In this document: one piece after another, positions 22,011-33,600 of the stretch
How positions within the stretch are numbered: position 1 is the stretch's first letter
Layout of the letters: each line of letters begins with the position of its first letter
NCBI GenBank assembly: GCA_935421135.1
Contig: OW285193.1
Coordinates: 17,098,099 to 17,162,098 of the forward strand
From: Bugulina stolonifera
Taxonomy: Eukaryota > Bryozoa > Gymnolaemata > Cheilostomatida > Bugulidae
Direction of reading: 5' to 3'
DNA length: 64,000 nt
The notes under the pieces: generated by a model
What the model was told of the DNA's origin: nothing
Seen by the model: only the letters and a program-made list of their open reading frames with translations
The model's database searches: none
Position numbers and translations under genes: made by a program

Positions 22011-22270
22011 AGCAAGTAGTGTAGTAGGGATGGTCCAATACATACATCAACAGTCACATGTTAGGAACATGTCAGACTTGTTAGTCGGTTGTTGAAGTTG
22101 GATCCTAGGACTCTATTTAGCAACATAGCAGCATCAGGTCGGCCTTAGGCTTTACTTGGTTGAATTCTAGTGCCTGTGGTATGTCGGCCTGTATGCTACC
22201 CATAAGCAAACATTACAATATTTTAGTATTATTCTATACTATGCTCTGATGTTAGTTTTTTATGTAAGAA

Positions 22271-22325
22271 TTTCAAATCCATGAAAATACCCATCCCTGA
22301 CTGGGGTCTGAACCCACGGCCTCTT
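22271..22325 (-). repeat. tRNA-like repeat core, copy 1
   Basis: Shares TTTCAAATCCATGAAAATAC and CTGACTGGGGT-TGAAC with the foldback element at 35177. On the minus strand the GTTCAGACCCCAGTC stretch resembles a pol III B box. It is a fragment without the inverted arms. Confidence 0.55.
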
Positions 22326-22529
22326 TCTGATGAACCAAAATGGAATCCATTGAAATAAACTAAGTTGTTTTGCATCAAGTTTATATATGCCATTTCTTGC
22401 ACTCCCGTAAAATTTGTCGTTGACACCATACTCGTACAAACAATAGTTTGTTTGAGCATTTGCATCTATGATATGCTAAAAATTTTGATTTAGGTGCTGT
22501 TATCTTGGACAAATATACAAAAGAATCAA

Positions 22530-24606
22530 ATGGGTGAAGCGACAGCAGCAGTACGGCTACAAAAAGATTTTTGCAAGTTAGTTGCAGATCCTGCTCCCTA
22601 CGTGCTAGCTTATCCTAAACCAGATAATATTTTAGAATGGTAAGCCTATCATGTGTGTTGTCTGATCATGTTATATACATGTGTAGACCTGTGATGTGAA
22701 GTAGTTATACTTGCAGTGATGAACTTATTTGAGTTTTTATGCTCTGCAACTTTGATAGAAATTATTTGAGTTTTTATGCTCTGCAACTTTGATAGAAACT
22801 TATAGGACCCCCTAGGAGTCTCCCAGCCTAGTTCTTGTGAGGAAATGAGTGCCTGGCTAGATTTTGATATTAGTCCATAAAAAACTATCCACATACATTT
22901 ACAGTATTGTAACCATTGGATGAATTGTATAGCCTCTGTTATGAATACTACTGAAGTTCATCTGTGATTTGTAATCATTCTAGGCATTATGTTCTGACCG
23001 GTCCTGAAGATTCGGTGTACTATGGTGGACACTATCATGGCAAATTATTATTTCCTCGAGACTATCCATTTAAACCACCGCGTATATTTATGTTCACACC
23101 CAGTGGAAGGTTCCGGTGCAATGTTCCGCTGTGTTTGTCTATGAGTGACTTTCATCCTGAGACTTGGAACCCTTCCTGGTGTACTTCTAGTATTCTCGTT
23201 GGACTACTGAGCTTCATGGTAAGCAATTCTTGTTATCACTTACAATCTATCTTGAGATGTAAGTAGTCTAATGTAATATTAATATAGACTGTAGTATTTC
23301 TTTGCACCATTATTTTAGTCGCATCTCATTTTGGCCAATTATTTTTGGAACACAAGCCGAATAAAGTCTGTGTTGATAAGCTAGGAATGGTGGGAAAATC
23401 AAAGTAGATTTTTAGCTTTAGGTCAAGCAGCCATCTTTTTTAAATTTGAGTGGTGAAGATGGTCAGTCTACAAGGTTGTGACTGGTCAGCTAAGCATAGA
23501 CAGTAATGTAGGTAATGTACATGGATAACGAATATCTTTCTGGAATATACATGTAGCTCACTGCTAATAATTAGTGTCTTTGTGATCTCTTAGATCAACC
23601 TAAGTAGCAAATGAAAATCCCAAGATGGCCGCCAACCAGCCGGCCAAAAAGGCTGGCGACCTGGCACACCCACGTTTCTTGCATGAAAATAAGGATTCGA
23701 CATTGGCCCAGGTCGATGTGCTCGAAACACCTGTGATTGAAGAGGGATGGGATATTCTTGAGTAAGTTGGTCTACATCTGAAAGTTAGGTCACGGAAACA
23801 CTTCTTAGTAGTAGTAAGCACTTAGCAGTACTAGCTAAGCCACCTCCTGGGCTATCTCAGACTTGCACCTAATACCAGTCATGAGTATGTTCTAAAACTA
23901 TTGAGGTCATCCGTGTCTCTTTTTATAAATTATAGTTAGAAGAGTCTAATGGTGCTGGGTCGATCAGTTCTCCTTCAGCAACAGTGAGTCCTACTTCCTT
24001 TATCAATTCATTTTAATATGTCATACTATTTGGAGACTTCCATTAGTGTACCATTTTTGATAACACAAATTTTTTTATTCACCTAAAACATGGATATTTG
24101 GTATTAACGTGAAATGGTGAAATGGATTCATGTAGCTCATCTGCAAACTGGGATTAGAAGTGGTGAGATTGTCGATTTATGATTTGTTGTTCCTCTAAGA
24201 GATCTAATTGGTCAGATGGTGCCATGTGTAGTAAGTTATGTTGTAATAATATTCTGTCAATTTATTTCAGAGAAGAGAGCTGGCAAAGAAAAGTGCTGCA
24301 TATAATTTGGCTAACCCCGAGTTCTGTGAATTATTCCCAGACCTAGCAGAAGTAAGTCTCACCTTTATAAGCTATGCAGTGATGTACAGTTTTGACTACA
24401 TGTACATACATTACATACAGCAGATAACTATGCGCTAGTTTGCTCTATGGACTGCTACATACTATGTCTGTAGCAAGGTACTATGGTTGGAGAGTGCCTA
24501 TAAAAGTGTAAAAATTTTTGGATGTTCCAATAGGCTATGCATGAATAACATGTGGGTTTGTTTACAGGAGCTGAAATCTGATGGGGCAGGAATGGATACA
24601 AATTGA
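22530..24606 (+). CDS. UBE2J2-like ubiquitin-conjugating enzyme E2, copy A, no tail anchor
   Basis: Five exons: 22530-22639, 22984-23218, 23936-23983, 24271-24351, 24568-24606; 170 residues. The UBC fold of the J family is clear: NILEW, then YYGGHYHGKLLFPRDYPFKP, then the active-site segment PLCLSMSDFHPETWNP with the catalytic Cys in LCLS, and the C-terminal [10 protein letters not shown] helix. Family members are ER-anchored E2s in ER-associated degradation. This copy ends in a TGA at 24604-24606 directly after the catalytic core, whereas copy B carries a transmembrane tail. The same frame stays open after the TGA and reads a short hydrophobic stretch up to a TAG (24670s). The core residues are more diverged than in copy B (WCTSSILVG versus WSVSTILTG). 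I take the product as a soluble E2, or a tail lost recently. Poly(A) signal candidate: AATAAA at 25128. Confidence 0.9.
22769..22856 (+). repeat. 88-bp repeat, copy 2
   Basis: Direct repeat of 21923-22010 in intron 1 of UBE2J2 copy A. The first 35 bp or so are themselves duplicated in tandem just upstream (22731-22768). Confidence 0.8.
23600..23830. repeat. GC-rich repeat related to the 21091 element
   Basis: An intronic island holding CAAGATGGCCGCCAACCAGC-type sequence similar to the middle of 21091-21360 and 62500-62520, with internal GGCCGG/CCGGCC palindromes. The short open frames on both strands are not supported by splice context. Confidence 0.5.
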
Positions 24607-25265
24607 AAAGGTTTCATGAATTTTCTAGAAGTGCTGATATATGGGAGACTTATTAAAACTGTCACAATGTTTACTGTGTTAATGTTATTATGTGTCTAGA
24701 GGTGCTATGAAATGACATTCTAAGGACATTCTAAGTGATTTTTCACCATACTAACCCCATACAGTTTATAGATTTATAGTTTATATTTTCAATGTTATTT
24801 TCAGCTCTCTAGTATGTATTACATGCAGGGGAATTTATACCGGTGATATTTCAGTTATATATAGTTGTTATTATTATACACCCTATCTACTACCACTGTA
24901 TCTATTTTTTCTGTGTTGTACTGTTTGTGCGTGGTCATCCTTGTTTTTTGAAATTTTCTGCAACTCATTTGCATTTCTATTATTTTATGTAATCTCTTAT
25001 GGTTGCAGCTAGCTTGTGCACTAAGATATTCTGTATATATACACAGTGTAGGACAGAAGATAGTAAATGTAGCAAGAATGTTCAATGCAGGTTTACCTAA
25101 TTACTCACTCGTTAGAGAAATTGTATCAATAAAGTTAGACATATTGTCAAGGTATTGCTGGTTCAAGTAGGCAGGATTGGAGAGGTTAACCACGCAGCCA
25201 AAAATGTTCCCAGTATATTTAGCTGATCTGACATTATACAACGGAAATAGTAAAGTGCCTTATAA

Positions 25266-25592
25266 AAGTATTGTTCCACTAGTGGAAATATTTATACATA
25301 CCATAATGATATTAACACAACCCAGCAACCTATCACTAATATTAATTCTGCGGCTAATCTGATCCATGAGGCACAGAAATACCCCAATTGCCCTATATGC
25401 AATGCTCTTAATGGATTTCTAAATAGCCACTGGTGTTGTGAGAAACCAAGAGGTACCCTTTGGGGATTACATTTTATTGAACCGGTTAGCTTTTATGCTA
25501 GAAGCCATAAATTTAGTGAAAATCTGAAGAAAACAAAGAGCTTTCACCAGGAGACTTGCAAATATGAAACTGAAGCATTATGTAGCTTGTGA
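25266..25592 (+). pseudogene. Unidentified Cys-rich open frame without ATG
   Basis: An open stretch of about 108 codons between a TAA at 25263 and a TGA at 25590. It has coding-like composition and a Cys cluster (CPICNALNGFLNSHWCC). There is no initiator. The upstream frame (from about 25150) carries similar coding-like sequence in another register, suggesting a frameshifted relic, perhaps of a mobile element. I do not recognise the family. Confidence 0.35.
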
Positions 25593-25919
25593 AAGTTGCT
25601 TCCCCTTGTATTATCCCAATCACAGGAAAATTCTCAAATAAAAACGTCGCAAGAGTTGTTTTCTCACCGTAGGTAATTTTGGGAAAGCTTGACTACTTAC
25701 GTCATATCCGCTCTTCAATTCATCAACTTTAGGGAAATTTTCTAGACAGTGACATGTACATGTACATAAGAACATGTATGTGCTACAATAAATAACAATA
25801 CAATAACAATATAAGTATGAACATGATTATAATATATTGCATAATGCACAGTTGGTAAGGCCTGATATGTCAGTATATCAGTTCATATCAAGCAGTATCG
25901 ATTGAACCAACCTATGACA

Positions 25920-26460
25920 TTGACATCTCCATTTATTTTATTTTTATTTTAATATAAAATAATAATATTAATATAATATTATTAATTAATTATTATAATT
26001 ATTGTATTATCTTAAAATATTAATATATATATAAATAAACAAAAATTTAAATAATTATAGTAATTATATTCATATTAAATTTGACATTGCATATTCTATT
26101 GTATTAGTATATTAATATTTATTAATTATTTCATAAAATTATAGTAAAGTGTTAGTATAAATAATAATTATATAGTATTTCTTTTATATTAATTAATATT
26201 ATTTAATTTTATTTTATATAAATTATATAATATACATATTGTAATTTTATAAATAATAATTTAATAATTATAATATATTATTGTATTAATAATTATAATA
26301 ATAATTTATAATATAAATTTATGTTATACAGGTAGTAATAATAAATGTAAATTTAGTGATAAGTGTTATTAAATTATGTTGTTGATTAACTTTACTTTAT
26401 TCAATAATATATTTTCAATATTCTATATTGAATATGAATAATTATAATATATTTATTTAC
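25920..26460. repeat. Very AT-rich low-complexity block
   Basis: Almost pure A/T with TTAATTAAT- and AATAATTAT-type words. A second such block occurs at 26640-26850. No coding signal. Confidence 0.8.
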
Positions 26461-26858
26461 TTCAGATGAAGTAGGACACCGCCAGCAATTTCATCTAAAT
26501 CGATAGGGGAGCCTCTAGTTTTAACAATTTTTGGACTAGGGTCTGCAATTGTTACAGTATATCACTGTTTAGGATTGATGGTTAGTTTCTCCTCTCATCT
26601 CACGAGTGGTTCGATTGCTATTAATTTGATTCTAGTTGTATCAAGGAGTATTTCTTAGTTGTAAGAAAATAATTTAATAATTATCAATGAATATTAAATT
26701 GGTATCTTTCATTTAATAATTTATTCTAATATATTTTATTAAATTATTTTATAATAATAATAAATATATATATATAGGTCTAGGCCTATTTATAATTGTA
26801 GCTTATATATTTTGTACATTATATGTTTTATATTAGCTTATAATAATAATATTTCCCC

Positions 26859-27086
26859 CATCTGGAGTATGCTTCTGCGGCATGGGATCCAAGCACAAAG
26901 AAGGACGTCGAAGAGTTTGAAAATATACAGGACGGTGCAACTAGAATCATCGTTAACATAAAGGGAAGAAAGGGACTAGAAGTTAAGCATAAGCTTGGTC
27001 TGGTGCCCTTGGCAGAGAGGCGGAGAAAGCGCGGAGTAGATCTCCTGATGGCTATCATTTCAAATAAGGTTCTCACCCTACCCTGA
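26859..27086 (+). pseudogene. LINE reverse transcriptase C-terminal remnant
   Basis: The frame reads HLEYASAAWDPSTKKDVEEF and later LGLVPLAERRRKRGVDLL, the conserved end of CR1/jockey-type LINE reverse transcriptases (LEYAS-x-VWDP-x-TKKD ... LGW-x-LEERR). Only this last part survives, bounded by AT-rich DNA on the left and a TGA at 27084. Confidence 0.8.
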
Positions 27087-27163
27087 ATTTATCTTATGAT
27101 AGGCTCACCAGACAACAAACTGCCAGATGCAAACTAGATCCCAAAGCAAAGGCCAACCGAGAT

Positions 27164-27735
27164 CCTTAAACTACTACTGTCGCACCATTCAATATTTTCA
27201 AATAATCTTGTTCATCCTTTTTCATTAAGATTGATGTGTTGTTTGTGTTTGGTATCCTAGCTGCTGCCAAGAAACTGCTCTTTTAATATTGGCTAATTTC
27301 ACCTTCAATCAGCCTATGTTGGGAATTTTGGAAGCACTCAAGCAGTCAATATAAAGCAGTGCTACAGAGATAGCCATAGGACTTGCAATGCATTGCATTG
27401 TTTTTTGTGGGCATGACTCTAACTTACTTATTCATCACTGTGCACAAGAGTTATTTATAGAATGACAGTTAGTGTTGGCTCAATAAGATTACTGGGCTAT
27501 TTGATGTTAGTAGCTTACCTATGTACATAAGTTACAAGTATAGACTTAGGACAGGCATAGCCATAGGAACTTAACAGGTCCCAATGCTGAATGGAGGTCA
27601 TAATAGCCAATATTCAAATGAGTTTATCTTGGCTGCCACTAGGTTTACAGAGACAAATAGCACATCAATCTTGATGAAATAAGATGACCAGTATTCTATG
27701 CAAATATTGAATGGTGAGACAGTAGTGGTTTAAGA
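27164..27735. mobile_element. Large imperfect foldback (inverted repeat)
   Basis: The arms 27164-27320 and 27575-27735 are inverted copies. For example CACCATTCAATATTTTCAAA faces CAAATATTGAATGGTG, and TTAAGATTGATGTG faces CACATCAATCTTGA. The spacer is about 255 bp. It is probably a non-autonomous DNA transposon or the result of inverted duplication, and it follows the LINE remnant by about 80 bp. Confidence 0.65.
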
Positions 27736-28207
27736 GCAAACAGCAACCTATACCACCAGAGTTTTCTGCCTCAAACTATCCGAGATTTAAAAATTGGACA
27801 GCTATGATACATGACAAAATATGTTTAACTTCTCCAAATGGCAGGTCATAACAACCTGCACTGCTAAACTATGAAATGATCCCCTGGTCTACACCCATCG
27901 AACACTGGCCAAACCATGCACCACTCCTGTCCCATATGAGGCATACCTGTTCTGTCCCCCTAGGCGGTCTAGTATGATAACAATATCCACGTACATGTAA
28001 GTATCGATCATTATTATAATTAGGATTATTCAATATTAAAATGAATATTAATGTTATGCAATAAATTTCATTCAATAGATTCTATCTCATGGTTTTCCAT
28101 TATGCTCTACACATCTGCACCATGTAATAGGCCATTACTAATGGCACATTTGTGATGGTCGAAACTGATAAATCTCTTCCTTTTAAGATACCATTGTATC
28201 ATGTAGG

Positions 28208-29689
28208 ATGGCAGCTAAGACGGTCCGAAAACGATCAGCACCAACGACTGCTAGTTTAAGATTGAAGCAGGATTACATGAGGTTAATGAAGGATCCCGTA
28301 CCATATATAGTCGCAACCCCCAAAATGGATAACATATTAGAATGGTAGGAAGTTACAGTAGTCATAAATTATTATATAATTGTAACCATTCAAGTTAGAA
28401 TATCGGACTTATGTATTGAGTAGCCATAAAATTCCTTCCTCAACAAAATACACAATGTAGCGTGATTATAACTTCTCTATACTGTTACTTTTAGGCACTA
28501 TGTGGTAGCGGGTCCGGAAAACTCTCCGTATGAAGGTGGTTATTATCATGGGAAACTGGTATTTCCCCAGCAATATCCTTTTAAACCTCCCAGTATTTTA
28601 ATGATGACACCAAGTGGCAGATTTAAATGCAATACTCGATTATGTTTATCTATCAGTGACTTTCATCCCGACACATGGAATCCAGCATGGTCTGTGTCAA
28701 CCATATTGACCGGGTTGCTAAGTTTCATGGTAAGTAGCTGACAGTGCTCTTGTGCTACTTCCATCAACATTACACTTAGTCACTTTATTCTCATTTATAT
28801 AAATGAAAACTATTTTAGTATATTATCGACAAATTTAATAATTTCATGTTGACTTGTGGAAGAATGTATTAAAATTGTTGTAACTCTAACTAAATACAAA
28901 ATGCAGACCATATTATTATGTTGTAGTTGGAAGACCAACCAACCCTAGGCAGTGTAACTACAACAAAGGAAGTGGTGAGTTGTAGTTCTCTCAAATCGTA
29001 GGATTATTAGTGATGCTGTAATACTAAGCAAATATAATTTTCAATGGTGACCTTTGGGCATAACCTTACCAGATTATGATGATAAACCGACTTTTTTGTT
29101 GATATGGGATTTTTCCATGTTGGCGTTAAATTTGTCTTTCTAACTGGCCTCTGATATCAGTTAGGTAGAAGAAATGATTCGATGGTTGTGATTGTAGAAA
29201 AGGGCGTATGCTATGCAGAGCTTGGCATTCAACTTGGGAAATACAACATTTTGTGAGCTCTTTCCAGACCTTGCACAGGTTAGTGATTTATAGTCAGCGG
29301 TGGTTTTGTTTACACAGGAATCGAGCAGCTTCAAGTACTCTTATATCCGGCAAATTCTTTCCATTATGGAGATCATGTGTTAGCTTATCCTACCTGTATT
29401 TACTGGATAGCTAGGTACACCGTAGGTCTTCATTGAATTACTCTGTCTGTTTACAATAGCACATGAATAAGTATAAAATACATATTTTCAGGAGTTACGA
29501 GAGGAGATGGAGAGTAGAATGACTGAGGGAGCTGCTGGAGAGGGCAATGTAGAGGATGTAACAGCAAAGACAGTGAACAGTGCAGGTGACAATAGCACTA
29601 TGATGAACCACATGGTGCTATTAGGTGCAGTGGCATTACTGGCCTATCTGGCACACACAGTCTTAAACTCTCAAGATTTTAATGGATAG
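28208..29689 (+). CDS. UBE2J2: UBE2J2 orthologue, copy B, tail-anchored E2
   Basis: Five exons: 28208-28344, 28495-28729, 28927-28974, 29198-29278, 29492-29689; 232 residues. The N-terminus ([20 protein letters not shown]), the core ([13 protein letters not shown]), the active-site segment [19 protein letters not shown] with its catalytic Cys, and [13 protein letters not shown] are all close to animal UBE2J2. The C-terminus ends in a hydrophobic [17 protein letters not shown] segment followed by a short tail, a tail anchor for the ER membrane. The known role is ubiquitin transfer during ER-associated degradation, including to hydroxylated residues. Internal exons 2-4 (235, 48 and 81 bp) match copy A exactly in length and phase, so the two arose by tandem duplication. 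Poly(A) signal candidate at 29924-29929. Confidence 0.95.
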
Positions 29690-30608
29690 TTTATTGCGAG
29701 TGTTTCCAGTGGGAAAGGGTGATATGGCTCAAATATTATCTATTATATTATATATGTAATTAAAACTATAGTATTCTTGTATTAATATTGTGCAGAGAAT
29801 GTGATAAGATGTCAGAAGCTGTTCTGTTTTGTACAGTTTTACAATGTTACAGCTCATATCATCATGTAACAGCTAGGAGAGAAATTTACCCTCCACAGTG
29901 CAACTATGTAATAATTTTAGTCTAATAAATATATATTCCAGTAAAACTTTCTAAATTGATGATTGATTAACCTACATGCACACTAGCTGCCCACATGTAG
30001 CTGTTGTAATATTTTGCAATTGTATATATCTCTACTTCTACTATTAGGCCTACGTAGAATATTATTATTATACTAGATGCCCATTGCTATTTGCAAAGAG
30101 TAGAATATAGATATTTTCATCACCAAAGATACCAAGTTTATTTTTGTATTCATAATTATGGTACATTGTAAAATAAATTAGTGGATATGTCATAGGTTCA
30201 GCCGTCTTGTTAAAATTCATGGGCACAAAATGTGAAATTCAATGGTGGCTGCAGTAAAATTCAATATTCAAACATATTTCTCAATACAATAACTACAGTA
30301 TAATAATATTAGAAAGTAATTGTCTTCTAAAACTAAAACAGTGTTATGGACGGTATGTTAACTATAGTGTAGCTAGCTCAGACCCTTCATTGACAGGAGC
30401 TGTAGAGGTGCAATATGATATCATACTGTAAGCTTGCTAGATGTACACAATTTGTGAACTCGATAACTGCAACTAAACATCAGTTAAGCTAATCTTTTCT
30501 AATGAGTGGCTTACTATTGCAGTGAACAACAATGATTGCATAACATAATAATATTGTGATTAATATCAAATAACCTTACAACACCAGCTGATAGATGAGC
30601 TTCAGTCT
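29690..30608. other. Convergent 3' spacer (UBE2J2-B / coiled-coil gene)
   Basis: Contains the AATAAA at 29924 for UBE2J2-B and a minus-strand AATAAA at 30142-30137 for the coiled-coil gene. The rest is AT-rich with no gene seen. Confidence 0.55.
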
Positions 30609-33600
30609 TCAAACTTGTGATGGATGTTGTACACTGGATAGACCATGATCCTGGCTTGGATTACACCCCAACTGGTTAGCCTGAGTTTCATCTAAACAAA
30701 ATAGTATACACAGTAAATTATTTGAAAGCTACATAATAATAATAATAATTTTCTCCTATAGACTTTACAGTACATTTTATTCTACATGCAGGTACATGTA
30801 GGTTTGGATGTACCCATACACGGAAGGTATTATGCTGTAAAAACTCCATAATGCCTAATCTATCAATATTATATGGAATATATAACATCGCTTAAATATT
30901 TACCATTGGAATTGTACATAATCCTACATAAAAACTTTCAAAAACGACAAGGATGACAATCATGATATTCTGGTTGAGAGATTATATTACAATAACATGA
31001 CAATAATAAATAAGATAACCTTTGTTTCTCATCAAAAATACAGCATGAAAAGTTTATGGGTAATTCCCTGCCTAATTGCTCAACCCCAAACATGAATCTC
31101 AGTCCATCAAAATAGTATACAGTACTGCAACTAACTGGTACTGCTCGAGTACCTGAAGATTGCCCATGTCTAATGGATGTACATGTACATGACTTGTATT
31201 ACTCTCAATCTACTACACATACCAGCTACTGCAGCCGACTGGATCAATTGTGTAACAGTTTCTGACGCTGCCAACCTCGTGCCAGATTCTTCTGGTGGCT
31301 CACTATTTAGCTCATCCAGCCTATTGAACAGCTCCATGCGCTCCCTGGCCAGAGTGTCGTCACGGCTATTCACAGAGTCATCATCACCTCTATCTGTTTC
31401 ACTGGTGGTGTTACTATTAACAAAAAGAATCGTAGAAGTCTTGAACGATGAAAACCTTGAATTATTCCTAATTTCATGTTTTGCAATGACAAAGGTAAAA
31501 TAAATAAATATGCAACAGAATGTACACACACTTATTTCCGTGACCAATCAATATTTGGTAACTATTCAAATGTAAATTGCATCAGTCGCACAGTATCAAG
31601 TACCCTTTTACTTTATGTAATGGTATGGGAATGAGAAATAAAACCAACATGACTTACTCTAAGTAGATTGTATTTTCCTTATGTTCTTCTGCTCCAGTGC
31701 CGTCTGCTGTGTCTACAGTGCCGTCTGCAATGTCTACAATGTTACCACCTGGTAGTGAGTCTATGTTACCCTCTGCTACACCATTAGATTTCTTTGGTGA
31801 AAAGAGTGTTCTTGTAGCCTTCTGCTTCAGTAGCAACAGATCACTACTGGCGGAATGTTCAACTTGACTGCTGAAGTTTACGTCTGCATGGCCATTATCC
31901 TGCAGAGAGCAAGTGAGCTCGATTAGAAGCACACATGACTAAATATAATAAGATCATGTAAATTCACCACAAAAACACTTTGGTACTGCTTTGAATTAGG
32001 TAGAAAAAAAAAGCTCTAACTTTACCCAACAAGGCTATAAAAGTTTGCTGCACAGCTAGCTTGACTCAAAATCTAATCTAAGTAATATAAACGAAATGTA
32101 AATGAATATAAGTGAATAATACATTCCTTTGGCAGGTGATACATAATAGAGACAGACACCTACGTGTGCGATAGTAGAAGGAAGGGAGGAACACATAGAT
32201 TGATGTTCAATACTGTCACTCCTGTTACTAGTCCGAGTTTCATTAGTTGTGTGTGTGGGCGTTCCATAGACGGCCCATTTTCGCTCGATACCAGACACCC
32301 TGGCTTGCAGCCTCGCTATTTCAGCTTCCTAAACAGATAAATGAATATTATATAATCATGTACACGGAAAGGGTAAACTGTAACGAAACACGATGCGATC
32401 AGAGATTTAAACAATGTCCACCAAAATTACTGAAAATCGGATCTTTATTGCAATGAGTAGATCTAGACTCGTATTATAATACATGATGTGCAGTTCTGTT
32501 GTCATTGGATTGTACAAAGTATGAGTATATTAACCTTGATGACAACAGCTTCGTTAGCATTCTTCACCAGTTCCAGGCGTCTGGAGAGCTCCTCCCTCAG
32601 ATGTTCTATTTGGTCTTGAGACAACTGAAGCTGCCGCACTAGTTGCTTCTCTCTCCCTTCCATCTCACGTACTCGGCTCTCATGGCTCTTCTCCATTTCC
32701 TGTTTCATTTCCTTGAAGTTCTCCTGAGCTTCCTCCAACCTACAGGATTATCATATCGGTACAGAAATCGAGAGCTTGAGACTTCACAAGCACATGCAAT
32801 GGTAAGATGGACAACTAAAAGCACATGTATAATAGTAATTAACCTTGAATATCATATCCAAACACTGTGTAATTAACACGCTCTAATTAGCAACTTACCA
32901 GTGGATAGACAATTGATACTTGAAGTAAATGAAAAGTAAAAAGATTATTAGGCTAAAATAGACGTCCATTGCTGACCTAGAAATTTCTTTACGGTGCTGG
33001 AGCTGAAGTTGCTCTAACTCCCTCCTGGCATCCTCCAGACCCTCAGACTTACCAGTCTGGTTCTTCTCACAAGATACCAACCTCTGCTCCAGATTGTAGA
33101 CAGTATCCAAATAGTTCTACAGTGACATAAATCTAAATAAAGTATACGTGCATACATGTACATGTTACATGTAGATCTCTAGTTAGGAAAGTGTAGCACA
33201 TACAGCTAGATAACAAAGCTGAGAAAAATCAAATTGAAATAATAATTATTTTTTATGGGTCACCTGCAACTCTTGCTTTGATTGGTTGTATTTCTCTAGA
33301 ATAGCGTGTCTTTCAATCTTAGCCTCTGCTAACTCAAACTGCAGACGTTCGACTTGGTCCTCATATCGCTTTATTAAATCACTAGAAAAATAACAAAGCA
33401 TCATATTGGAGAGAAGCAACATCTGATTATTAAAATACTGGTACGTGACAGTATAGGGTAACCAATCCTCCAGTAAAGTGGAATCCACTAAATTGTGTAC
33501 GTGTGTGAATTAACAGTCTTGGAGGAAACCAGTATAGTTAGACTTAGTTCAGCTATAATCACAATGACTATGATGGCAAAGAAATGGCAGTCTCGACAGT

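Larger units (their letters stand above)
20224..22529. other. 3' UTR and spacer between the GGCT-like gene and UBE2J2-A
   Basis: This holds the presumed 3' UTR, a (GTA)n run near 20741-20762, a hairpin-family copy at 21001, a TIR element at 21091, a direct-repeat copy at 21923 and a tRNA-like repeat core at 22271. I see no further coding exon. Confidence 0.6.
24607..28207. other. Spacer between the UBE2J2 copies
   Basis: This 3.6-kb spacer holds the end of copy A (3' UTR to about 25130), an unidentified open frame (25266), a very AT-rich block (25920-26460 and 26640-26850), a LINE remnant (26859) and a large foldback repeat (27164-27735). No complete gene is seen. Confidence 0.6.

Noticed and set aside
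23600..23821. Gene in the UBE2J2-A intron
   Set aside because: Both strands are open only because of a GC-rich repeat shared with 21091 and 62500.
24604..24606. Selenocysteine at the UBE2J2-A TGA
   Set aside because: No SECIS-like stem was recognised downstream and the family has no selenoprotein members.
25920..26850. Mitochondrial DNA insertion
   Set aside because: The AT-rich block has no recognisable mitochondrial gene or tRNA.
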